From assembly GCA_021732745.1 (NCBI GenBank), contig JAKFUK010000002.1:434001-498000 (forward strand): DNA of 64,000 bases, written 5' to 3'. This stretch comes from Nevskia sp. Its GTDB lineage: Bacteria > Pseudomonadota > Gammaproteobacteria > Nevskiales > Nevskiaceae. The notes below the pieces were generated by a model that was given only the letters and a program-made list of their open reading frames with translations, made no database searches and had not been told where the DNA came from. The translations under genes were made by a program, and so were the position numbers. Below, piece by piece: positions 16,092-23,918 of the stretch; the first letter of the stretch is position 1; every line of letters begins with the position of its first letter.

Positions 16092-17396
16092 TCAAGTGCC
16101 CGCCAGCGTCGCGCGCCGCGCGACCAGCGGGTACAGCACGGCGGTAATCGCCAGCGCCCCGGCCGACCAGATCAGCAGCCCGCCGCCGGACTTCGCGATC
16201 ACCCACAGGCAGAAACCGATCGCCAGTCCCGCGATTACCTGATGGCGATTGAAGCCGCGCGGCGGCTGCGCGTGGCGGTCGTAATGCCAGATCGCGAGTG
16301 CTGCGTAGACATAGACCAGCAGGCAGAAGATCACCGAAATCTCGATCAGCTTGCCGAACTGCTGCCCGAGCGTCGGCGATGCGGTGGCGAACACGACCAC
16401 GGTCATGATCACCGCCATGATCAGCAGGTTCGGCACCGCGATGCCATGACGATCGACCCGACCGAACACCGCCGGGAACAAACCGCGATCGGCGCCGGCC
16501 TTGCCGGTCTGCGCCGTCAGCAGGATCCAGCCGCCGAGCGTGCCGGCGGCCTTGATGAGTGCCATCAGCGCCACCAGCGCGCCGGCAAACGGTCCGAGCA
16601 TCAGGCGCATGGCATCGGCAAACGGGGCCGATGATGTCGCCAGTTCGCCCGCCGGAATCAGCCCCATGATCACCGTGGTCGAGGCGATGTAGACCACGGC
16701 GGCCAGCAGCACGCCGGCGATCGTCGCGATCGGCACGTTGCGCTGCGGATTCTCGATGACGCTGGCCGCCACCGAAGCACTTTCGAGCCCGGTGAACGCC
16801 CAGAACACCAGCACCAGTGATTCCGGAATGACCGTCATCGCCGGCAGCTCCCGCACGTTCCAGGAGGCGAGGAACAGTCCGCTGTCGAAGTAGCGCCAGC
16901 CTAGCGTGGCAATCAGCAGGATCGGGATCAGGCCGAGCACGATCGCGACCGATTCCAGCTTGCAGACCAGCCGCGCGCCATAGATGTTGGTCAGGGTCAG
17001 CAGCCAGATCAGCGCAACCGTCGCGAACGAGCCGGCCAGCGGCGCGGACAAGCCAGTGACGAAGCTCGCCAGGTAGCCGGTCGCGGCCACGGCGATCGCG
17101 ATATTGCCGGTCCAGCACGACAGCCAGTAGATCGTCGTCGACTGGAAACCCATATAGCGGCCGAGCGCTTCATCGGCGTAGGCGCAGGGTCCGCCGGCCT
17201 GCGGCGAAACCTGACCGAGCCGGGCCAATGTCGAGGCCACGAGCAACGCGCCGATGGTCGCGATCAGCCAGCCGAACAAGGTGATGCTGCCGACGGCGGC
17301 CAGCGTGGCTGGCAGCAGAAAGAGGCCGGAGCCGACCATGTTGCTGGCGACCAGTGCCGTAGCCAGCACGGGCCCGATCTTGCGGTTGCGAATCAT
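16092..17396 (-). CDS. APC superfamily amino-acid permease or antiporter (AdiC/CadB type)
   Basis: A 434-residue protein with about twelve membrane segments. The first has the glycine-rich signature VASNMVGSGLFLLPATLA, the substrate-binding unwound helix of APC transporters. Helix 6 carries VFWAFTGLESASVAASVIENP, typical of the basic amino acid/polyamine antiporter group (AdiC, CadB, PotE). Short overall length and closeness to arginine/agmatine antiporters suggest exchange of an amino acid for its amine, but no decarboxylase gene is adjacent, so the substrate is open. It is divergent from the Rieske oxygenase gene. Confidence 0.85.
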   Translation of the reverse strand: MIRNRKIGPVLATALVASNMVGSGLFLLPATLAAVGSITLFGWLIATIGALLVASTLARLGQVSPQAGGPCAYADEALGRYMGFQSTTIYWLSCWTGNIAIAVAATGYLASFVTGLSAPLAGSFATVALIWLLTLTNIYGARLVCKLESVAIVLGLIPILLIATLGWRYFDSGLFLASWNVRELPAMTVIPESLVLVFWAFTGLESASVAASVIENPQRNVPIATIAGVLLAAVVYIASTTVIMGLIPAGELATSSAPFADAMRLMLGPFAGALVALMALIKAAGTLGGWILLTAQTGKAGADRGLFPAVFGRVDRHGIAVPNLLIMAVIMTVVVFATASPTLGQQFGKLIEISVIFCLLVYVYAALAIWHYDRHAQPPRGFNRHQVIAGLAIGFCLWVIAKSGGGLLIWSAGALAITAVLYPLVARRATLAGT

Positions 17397-17549
17397 CGCT
17401 GGCCCTGAGTGAATCGACGGGAATGGCGGCCGGTTCGGGCCGACGTTGCCGGTTTACCATGCGCCACGGACTCGGGCCTTGTCGATCCGCCATTCCGGTA
17501 TCCCTCGCCCACTGTCGCGCTTCCCGTTCGACCTGCCCCGCCCCCTGCC

Positions 17550-18731
17550 ATGAGCCCCGACGCTTCGCCCGCCCGATCAGCTGCGCCCGCCCCGACGGCC
17601 GACGCTGCCCTGAGCCTGCCAGCGTGGACTTATCGCGATCCGGATTACTTCGCCGAAGAAGTCCGCGCCGTGTTCCGGCCGAGCTGGCAGGTGGTCTGCC
17701 ATGTCAGCGACATTCCCGCCGTCGGCGATTACCACACGCTGGAATTCCTCGATGAATCGCTGCTGGTCGTCCGTGGCGATGACGGCGCGGTGCGCGGCTT
17801 CCACAACGTGTGCCGGCATCGCGCGTCACGCCTGGTCGAACCCGGCAAGGGCCATTGTGGCCGGCGGCTGACCTGCCCCTACCACCACTGGACTTACGCG
17901 CTGGATGGCCAGCTCGCCGCGCTGCCGCAGCGACGGAGCTTCGCCGGTCTGGACCTCGCTGCGCACGGACTGGCGCCGGTCGATCTCGAAATCTTCATGG
18001 GCTTCGTCTTCGTGCGGCTGGAACCGGGCCTGCCGAGCGTGCGCGAGATGATGACGCCGTATCTCGATGAGCTGGCGCTCTACCAGCTTGACGCTTTGCA
18101 GCCGCAGGGCAAGGTCCGGCTGAGGCCGCGCCCGGTCAACTGGAAGAACATCAGCGACAACTACTCCGACGGCCTGCACATCCCGGTTGCCCATCCGGGG
18201 CTGAGCCGGCTGTTCGGCGGCAGCTACGCGATCGAGGCCCAGCCCTGGGTCGACCGGATGGTCGGCACGATCGTCGACGCGCCATCGAAGAACTGGTGCG
18301 AGCGCGGCTACCAGCATTTCCTGCCGCTCAGCACCCATCTGCCGGCGAGTCATCAGCGCCAGTGGACCTACTTCAAGTTGTGGCCGAACGTGGCCTTCGA
18401 TCTCTATCCGGATCAGGTCGACTTCATGCAGTTCCTGCCGATCTCGCCGACCGAGACGCTGATCCGCGAGATCGCCTATGTGCACCCGGACGCGCGCCGC
18501 GAGATGCGCGCCGCGCGCTATCTGAACTGGCGCATCAACCGGCAAGTCAACCGCGAGGACACCACGCTGATTGCCCGCGTGCAGGCCGGCATGGCGTCGT
18601 CGAGCTACAGCACCGGGCCGCTCGGCAATGGCGAGGTCTGCATGCGCAGCTTCGCGCGGCGGCTGCGCGATCTGATTCCGGAAAGCCGCCTGCCGGTGGC
18701 GCCGATCGCCGGCTGGAGTCGCCGCGCCTGA
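17550..18731 (+). CDS. Rieske non-heme iron oxygenase, alpha subunit
   Basis: A 393-residue ring-hydroxylating-type oxygenase. The Rieske cluster ligands are Cys88 and His90 (NVCRHRAS) and Cys109 and His112 (CPYHHW). The catalytic iron ligands His210 and His215 lie in NYSDGLHIPVAHPG, preceded by the bridging Asp206. It most resembles the group with carnitine, choline and glycine-betaine monooxygenases, in which demethylation or hydroxylation needs a separate reductase. No reductase or beta subunit is adjacent. The ATG at 17550 gives the family length; the frame is open 47 codons further. Substrate unknown. Confidence 0.85.
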   Translation: MSPDASPARSAAPAPTADAALSLPAWTYRDPDYFAEEVRAVFRPSWQVVCHVSDIPAVGDYHTLEFLDESLLVVRGDDGAVRGFHNVCRHRASRLVEPGKGHCGRRLTCPYHHWTYALDGQLAALPQRRSFAGLDLAAHGLAPVDLEIFMGFVFVRLEPGLPSVREMMTPYLDELALYQLDALQPQGKVRLRPRPVNWKNISDNYSDGLHIPVAHPGLSRLFGGSYAIEAQPWVDRMVGTIVDAPSKNWCERGYQHFLPLSTHLPASHQRQWTYFKLWPNVAFDLYPDQVDFMQFLPISPTETLIREIAYVHPDARREMRAARYLNWRINRQVNREDTTLIARVQAGMASSSYSTGPLGNGEVCMRSFARRLRDLIPESRLPVAPIAGWSRRA

Positions 18732-18858
18732 CGCGCTCGGCCATGTTCAGCCCACACGCCAGTCGATAGACTTGGCGCAGGGTTTTCGCAGACACCCTGT
18801 GGATCGACGCGCCGCGTCCAAGTTCTGCTCCAGGCGGGGCCGTGCCCCACAGGAGCGC

Positions 18859-20247
18859 ATGAACACGAAATCCTCCAATACCCTCGATATCGCTTCGGCC
18901 GATCCAGCGGCCAACCGGCCTGCGCCGGTGCCGTTTGCGACTGCGCTGCGCTTCTGGTTCTGGCTCGGCTGCGTCAGCTTCGGCGGCCCGGCCGGCCAGA
19001 TCGCGGTGATGCATGCCGAACTGGTTGATCGCCGCCGCTGGATTTCCGAGAAGCGCTTCCTGCACGCGCTGAACTACTGCATGGTGCTGCCCGGTCCGGA
19101 AGCACAGCAGCTGGCGACCTACATCGGCTGGCTGCTGCATGGCACCCGCGGCGGCATCGCGGCCGGGGCGCTGTTCGTGCTGCCATCGCTGGCGATCCTG
19201 ATGGCGCTCACCTGGGCTTATCTCGCCTTCGGGCAGGTACCGGTGATCGCCGGAATTCTCTACGGCATCAAGCCGGCGGTGACCGCGATCGTCGTCCACG
19301 CCGCGTGGCGCATCGGCAAGCGGGCGCTGAACAATGCCGCACTCTGGGCGATTGCGACGGCGGCCTTCGTGGCGATCTTCGCGCTGCATCTGCCGTTTCC
19401 GCTGATCGTGATCGGTGCTGCGATGCTCGGCTACATCGGCGGGCGGGTTGCCCCCGAACGCTTCCGCACCGGCAGCAGCCACGGCAAGTCGAAGGCCAGC
19501 AGCGCGCCGAGCCTGATCGACGATGACACCGTTGTCGCTCACGCCAGCTATCGCAGCGCGCGGCTGGTCTCGGTGCTGCTGATCGGCCTCGCGCTGTGGG
19601 CCGCCGTCTACTTCGCGCTGGTCGCAAGCCTCGGCTTCGACAACCCGATTACCAGGATGGCCGGCTTCTTCTCCGGTGCCGCGCTGGTGACCTTCGGCGG
19701 TGCCTACGCGGTGCTCCCCTACGTCTTCGAATCGGCCGTCAACCAGTTCCGCTGGCTGAGCGCGCCGCAGATGATCGACGGCCTGGCGCTCGGCGAAACC
19801 ACACCGGGGCCGCTGATCATGATCGTCGCCTTCGTCGGCTTCGTTGGCGGCTGGCAGACCGATGCGCTGGCCGGCGCGCTCGGCCCGGGGCATCTGTTTG
19901 CTTCCGCCGCGCTGGCCGCCAGCGTCGCAACCTGGTTCACCTTCCTGCCGTCGTTCGTGTTCATCCTCGCTGGCGGGCCGCTGGTCGAAGCCACCCGCGA
20001 CGACCTGCGCCTGACCGCCCCGCTCACTGGCATCACGGCGGCGGTCGTGGGCGTGATCCTGAATCTGGCGCTGTTCTTCGCCTTTCATGTGCTGTGGCCA
20101 GCCGGCTTCGGCGGCACCTTCGAGTGGCCAGCGGCGCTGATCGGCACGGCGGCCCTGATCGCGCTGCTGAAGTACGGCGTCAGCGTGCCGAAGCTGATCG
20201 GCGTCTGCGCATTGCTGGGTCTGGCGATCCAGTTCGGCCTGCGTTGA
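18859..20247 (+). CDS. chrA: Chromate transporter ChrA (long-chain, two-domain)
   Basis: A 462-residue CHR-family membrane protein. Both homologous halves are visible. The first has FWLGCVSFGGPAGQIAVMH and NYCMVLPGPEAQQLATYIGW. The second has FFSGAALVTFGGAYAVLPYV and GLALGETTPGPLIMIVAFVG. ChrA exports chromate across the inner membrane, or in some bacteria takes part in sulfate-linked transport. The polar linker between the halves is near residues 205-235. AGGAG at 18851-18855 supports the ATG at 18859. No chrB regulator lies beside it. It is followed by a thioredoxin-like gene after 73 bases. Confidence 0.92.
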   Translation: MNTKSSNTLDIASADPAANRPAPVPFATALRFWFWLGCVSFGGPAGQIAVMHAELVDRRRWISEKRFLHALNYCMVLPGPEAQQLATYIGWLLHGTRGGIAAGALFVLPSLAILMALTWAYLAFGQVPVIAGILYGIKPAVTAIVVHAAWRIGKRALNNAALWAIATAAFVAIFALHLPFPLIVIGAAMLGYIGGRVAPERFRTGSSHGKSKASSAPSLIDDDTVVAHASYRSARLVSVLLIGLALWAAVYFALVASLGFDNPITRMAGFFSGAALVTFGGAYAVLPYVFESAVNQFRWLSAPQMIDGLALGETTPGPLIMIVAFVGFVGGWQTDALAGALGPGHLFASAALAASVATWFTFLPSFVFILAGGPLVEATRDDLRLTAPLTGITAAVVGVILNLALFFAFHVLWPAGFGGTFEWPAALIGTAALIALLKYGVSVPKLIGVCALLGLAIQFGLR

Positions 20248-20320
20248 TCGGCATCAAGCGGCGGCTGGCAGCAACGCCAGCGCCGCCTATCCTTTGATCA
20301 AATCGAATGAGGACAAACCG

Positions 20321-20902
20321 ATGTCGAGTGCACTGCGCTGGCTGCCGATCGCGGCCTTGATCGTCGGTTACGGCGTCTGGTCGCTGCTCAGCCAGCAGCC
20401 GTTCCCGCAGCCGATCGCCGTGGCCCATGCCGCGTCCGACGCGAAGCCCGCACCGCGTTTCAGCCAGACCGCCGAGGCCGACTGGCTGAACTCGAAGCCG
20501 CTGACCTGGCCTGATCTCAAGGGCAAGGTGGTGCTGGTCAACTTCTGGACCTTCGACTGCTGGAACTGCTACCGCTCGTTTCCATGGCTGGCGACCGTTG
20601 AAGCGAAGTACGCCGGCCGCGGCCTGCAACTGCTCGGCGTGCACACGCCGGAACTGCCGCAGGAATATGTCCGCGCCAACGTCGTCGCCAAGGTCGAGAA
20701 ATTCAAGCTCACCCACCCGGTGATGATCGACAACGACTACCGCTACTGGAACGCCTTCGGCAATCGCTACTGGCCGGCCTGGTATCTGGTCGACAAGCAG
20801 GGCAACGTGCGCGCCGCGTTTGCCGGCGAGACGCATGAGGGCGATGCCAATGCCAAGCAGATCGAGGCGGCGGTGGAGCGTCTGCTGGCGGAAGCGCTAT
20901 AG
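20321..20902 (+). CDS. Membrane-anchored or exported thioredoxin-like protein (CWNC)
   Basis: A 193-residue protein with an N-terminal signal or anchor (residues 5-22) and a thioredoxin-fold domain. The redox motif is Cys-Trp-Asn-Cys in FWTFDCWNCYRSFPW, followed by LLGVHTPELPQE and the cis-Pro region NRYWPAWYLVDKQG. The sequence resembles the C-terminal periplasmic domain of DipZ/CcdA-fused thioredoxins, here on its own. GAGGA at 20309-20313 selects the ATG at 20321. It is probably a periplasmic disulfide reductant or peroxide-linked protein. It follows chrA on the same strand, which does not by itself prove a shared role. Confidence 0.82.
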   Translation: MSSALRWLPIAALIVGYGVWSLLSQQPFPQPIAVAHAASDAKPAPRFSQTAEADWLNSKPLTWPDLKGKVVLVNFWTFDCWNCYRSFPWLATVEAKYAGRGLQLLGVHTPELPQEYVRANVVAKVEKFKLTHPVMIDNDYRYWNAFGNRYWPAWYLVDKQGNVRAAFAGETHEGDANAKQIEAAVERLLAEAL

Positions 20903-20924
20903 CGATCGTCATTCCGACTAAAGC

Positions 20925-20992
20925 CGTAGGGCGGCAATCCTTTGCCGCCAAATTCGGCGCTGAAGCCCGGCGGCAAAGGATTGCCGCCCTAC
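20925..20992. repeat. REPIN-like element, family B, copy 1
   Basis: Two facing hairpins headed by GTAGG. The repeated hairpin is GGCGGCAA-TCC-TTTGCCGCC; the inverted copy ends TTGCCGCCCTAC. The linker is about 17 bases. It lies between the thioredoxin-like gene and radA, which converge. Confidence 0.8.
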
Positions 20993-21013
20993 TTCTGGCA
21001 GAAGCCCCGCAGG

Positions 21014-22384
21014 TCAGACCGCATCCAGCGCCTGCGTCAGCCGCTGAACCGCGATCACTTCCAGATCGAGCTTCACGCTTTTCCGCGGCTTGTTGGCCTC
21101 CGGCACGATCGCCCGCTTGAAGCCGTGCTTGGCCGCTTCCAGCAGGCGTTCCTCGCCGTTCTGCACCGGGCGGATTTCACCGGCCAGACCGACTTCGCCA
21201 AACACCACGGTGTCGTTCGGCACCGGCTTGCCACGGAAACTTGAGAGTGCGGCCAGCAGCAACGGCAGATCGGCCGCCGTTTCCTGAATCCGCATGCCGC
21301 CGACGACATTGGCGAACACGTCCTGATCGCCGAGCGCAATGCCGGCATGGCGATGCAGCACCGCCAGCAGCATCGCCAGACGGTTACCTTCCAGCCCCAG
21401 CGCCACACGCCGGGGATTGCTGCCCTGCGTGGCATCGACCAGCGCCTGCACCTCGACCAACAAGGGACGCGAACCCTGTCGGGTCACGGTGATGACCGAG
21501 CCCGGCACCGGCTGCTCGTGCCGTGACAGGAACAGCGCCGAGGGATTGCTGACCTCTTTCAGCCCCACATCGGTCATCGCGAACACGCCCATCTCGTTGA
21601 CCGCGCCGAAACGGTTCTTGACCGCACGGACGATGCGATAACGCGAGCCGACGTCCTGCTCGAAATACAGCACGGTATCGACCATGTGCTCCAGCACGCG
21701 CGGGCCAGCGATTGCGCCTTCCTTGGTGACATGGCCGACCAGCACAATCGTGCAGCTCTTGGCCTTCGCGTAGCGCACCAGTTGCGCGGCGCATTCGCGC
21801 AGCTGCGACACCGAGCCGGGCGCGGCATCCAGTGCATCCGTATACAGCGTCTGGATCGAATCGAGCACCACGAAGCCGGGCGTGGTCCGGCTCAGGGTGT
21901 CGAGGATGGTTTCAAGTCCAGTCTCGGCCAGCACCGGCAGATCGAGACGCGGCAGGCCCAGGCGGCGCGCGCGCAAGGACACCTGAGTCAGCGATTCCTC
22001 ACCGGTCACGTACAGCGTGTTGACCCGGCCTTCGAGTGCCGCGAGCGCCTGCAACAGCAGGGTCGACTTGCCGATGCCGGGCTCGCCGCCGATCAGGATC
22101 ACTGCGCCCGGCACCATGCCGCCGCCGAGCACGCGGTCGAGTTCGGAAAGACCGGTCGGAACCCGCTCGCTGTCCTCGCCGCTGATCTCGTCGAGCCGAC
22201 GCACCGCGCTGCGTTCGACCGAAAAGCTGCCGGCGCGCGCCTTGGGCTTGGCGCTGGTGGTTTCGATCAGCGTGTTCCACTCGCCGCAATCGGCGCACTG
22301 GCCCTGCCACTTCGGCGCATCGGCACCGCAGTTGTTGCAGACGTAGCGCAGCTTGGCGGCACCGGGATTCAGGGACTTGGCCAT
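21014..22384 (-). CDS. radA: DNA repair protein RadA
   Basis: A 456-residue RadA (Sms). The N-terminal zinc finger has CNNCGADAPKWQGQCADCGEWN. The RecA-like core has the Walker A GEPGIGKSTLLLQA and the RadA-specific KNRFG motif (VKNRFGAVNEMG). The C-terminal Lon-protease-like domain ends the protein. RadA is a hexameric helicase promoting branch migration during recombination. All motifs are intact. It lies 16 bases downstream of the isomerase-like membrane gene on the same strand, so the two are probably co-transcribed. Confidence 0.97.
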   Translation of the reverse strand: MAKSLNPGAAKLRYVCNNCGADAPKWQGQCADCGEWNTLIETTSAKPKARAGSFSVERSAVRRLDEISGEDSERVPTGLSELDRVLGGGMVPGAVILIGGEPGIGKSTLLLQALAALEGRVNTLYVTGEESLTQVSLRARRLGLPRLDLPVLAETGLETILDTLSRTTPGFVVLDSIQTLYTDALDAAPGSVSQLRECAAQLVRYAKAKSCTIVLVGHVTKEGAIAGPRVLEHMVDTVLYFEQDVGSRYRIVRAVKNRFGAVNEMGVFAMTDVGLKEVSNPSALFLSRHEQPVPGSVITVTRQGSRPLLVEVQALVDATQGSNPRRVALGLEGNRLAMLLAVLHRHAGIALGDQDVFANVVGGMRIQETAADLPLLLAALSSFRGKPVPNDTVVFGEVGLAGEIRPVQNGEERLLEAAKHGFKRAIVPEANKPRKSVKLDLEVIAVQRLTQALDAV

Positions 22385-22400
22385 CGCGGAACGTCGCGGA

Positions 22401-22883
22401 TCAGTTGGAGGCGGATTTCAACGGCGCGCGCAGCAGCACGATCACGGCGGTGATCAGGGTCACTGCGCCGACCACGGCCGGGATGAACGCCGCCGCACCC
22501 GCCCAGTTGCCTTCGCCGAGCCGGTTCGCGCCCAGAGTCAGGCCGTGGTTGTAGCCGAACATGCTGAACAGGTAGAAGCAGAAATTGCCCCAGACCGCGA
22601 CCAGCACGCACCAGCGCACGGTATTGGCGCTGCCATCCTTGAGCACGAACAGGCGCACCACCATGCCGAGCACGATCGCCATCATGCCGTTCATCAGCAT
22701 GCCCAGATGCACGGCGCGCCAGCCGCCAACCGAGCCTGGCAACTCATACTCGATGAACAGCGGTACCGGCGAGAACGAGATGCCGCCAAGCATCTTGAAG
22801 GTCAACATGAAGCCGGCGATCAGGGCCACCAGCAGTGCCGCGAGTCCGTGCTTGATCAATGCTGCCGAAGTGATGCTGGTCAT
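22401..22883 (-). CDS. Styrene-oxide-isomerase-like heme membrane protein
   Basis: A 160-residue protein with four hydrophobic segments. From memory of StyC of Pseudomonas, the segments GSVGGWRAVHLGMLMNGMM and FYLFSMFGYNHGLTLGANRLG correspond to its conserved blocks. The His and Asn six residues apart match the heme-ligand His and active-site Asn of StyC, and the Tyr of the FYLF block is also kept. The acidic residue before the conserved Trp in StyC appears to be Ala here. StyC isomerises styrene oxide to phenylacetaldehyde. No styrene monooxygenase genes are nearby, so the natural substrate is open. Confidence 0.65.
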   Translation of the reverse strand: MTSITSAALIKHGLAALLVALIAGFMLTFKMLGGISFSPVPLFIEYELPGSVGGWRAVHLGMLMNGMMAIVLGMVVRLFVLKDGSANTVRWCVLVAVWGNFCFYLFSMFGYNHGLTLGANRLGEGNWAGAAAFIPAVVGAVTLITAVIVLLRAPLKSASN

Positions 22884-22963
22884 GTCCTTTCCCCTGGTTG
22901 TTGGTTTGTGCGTCAGTTTGCCCTAGGCTCCGCCACGAGGAGACAAAACAATCGAGGCGCGCC

Positions 22964-23884
22964 ATGGCACAGCTCTCACAACATCCGATGGACGATTTCC
23001 CGGTTCGGGCGTTCCGCTTTCCGCTCGGCGCCGACCAGTCGGTCGACGTGGTCTGGAGCCGCACCAAGCCCGAGTTCGCGGTGTTCCTGAACGCGCTGGC
23101 CATGCACGTGCCGCACTTCGAGCGCTATCTGGTTGCCACACTGCGCAAGGCGCGCGAAGACATCTGCGATCCCAAGCTCAAGCGCGATGTCACCGCGATC
23201 ATCGGTCAGGAAGCCAATCACGCGCACAACCTGACGGCCTTCAATCAGCACCTGCGCGCCCGCTATCCGGACATCAAGGCCATCGACGACGCCTCGATCG
23301 CCTGGTTCGTGAAGCATGCCGCCGAAGATGACGCCAAGACGCGGATCGGCTTCACCGCCGGCTACGAGACCTTCACCTTTCTGGCCGGGATGATCATCCT
23401 CGAGAATCACGAGCGCTGGTTCGCCGAGGCCGATCCGCTGATGAAAGCGGTCTGGGTCTGGCACCAGGTCGAAGAGATCGAGCACGGCGCGGTCGCTTTC
23501 GAGGTCTGGCAGCACCTGTACGGCAAGCACGAGTGGTATCGGAAGTGGATGGTGCTGAAGGCCGCCCTGCACATCGCCACCGAAACGCTGCGCCTGTATC
23601 CGCGCATGGCCCGCCACGAAGGCTGGCTGCGCAAGCCCTGGCAGGCGGTGAAGACCCTGGCCTTCTGTGGCGAGATGCTCGGCCGGCTGTTCATCGCTGC
23701 AATTCCGGTGTTCAAGCGCAGCTATCACCCACGCAAGCACCCGATCGCGACCACTGCGCAGAACCCGATCCAGATTGCCTGGCGTCGCTTCGAGGCCGAT
23801 GGCGGCGACCTGCTGTCGATCGACCACGCCAAGATGGCCACCCTGCTGCGGGTGCCGGAACCGGAAGCAGCTCACGCAGGCTGA
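22964..23884 (+). CDS. Predicted metal-dependent hydrolase (PF10118 family)
   Basis: A 306-residue, mainly helical, cytoplasmic protein of the family annotated as predicted metal-dependent hydrolase. Likely metal ligands occur in two motifs: GQEANHAHNL (E-x3-H-x2-H) and EEIEHGAVAF (E-x2-E-H). These resemble the carboxylate and histidine ligands of a diiron helical bundle. The central segment AGYETFTFLAGMIILENHERWF is conserved in the family. The reaction is not established. The ATG at 22964 is preferred over an upstream frame extension. It is divergent from the isomerase-like gene by 80 bases, so the two may share regulation. Confidence 0.75.
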   Translation: MAQLSQHPMDDFPVRAFRFPLGADQSVDVVWSRTKPEFAVFLNALAMHVPHFERYLVATLRKAREDICDPKLKRDVTAIIGQEANHAHNLTAFNQHLRARYPDIKAIDDASIAWFVKHAAEDDAKTRIGFTAGYETFTFLAGMIILENHERWFAEADPLMKAVWVWHQVEEIEHGAVAFEVWQHLYGKHEWYRKWMVLKAALHIATETLRLYPRMARHEGWLRKPWQAVKTLAFCGEMLGRLFIAAIPVFKRSYHPRKHPIATTAQNPIQIAWRRFEADGGDLLSIDHAKMATLLRVPEPEAAHAG

Positions 23885-23918
23885 CATCACGGCCGGGCGC
23901 GGCCATAATCCGCGCCCC

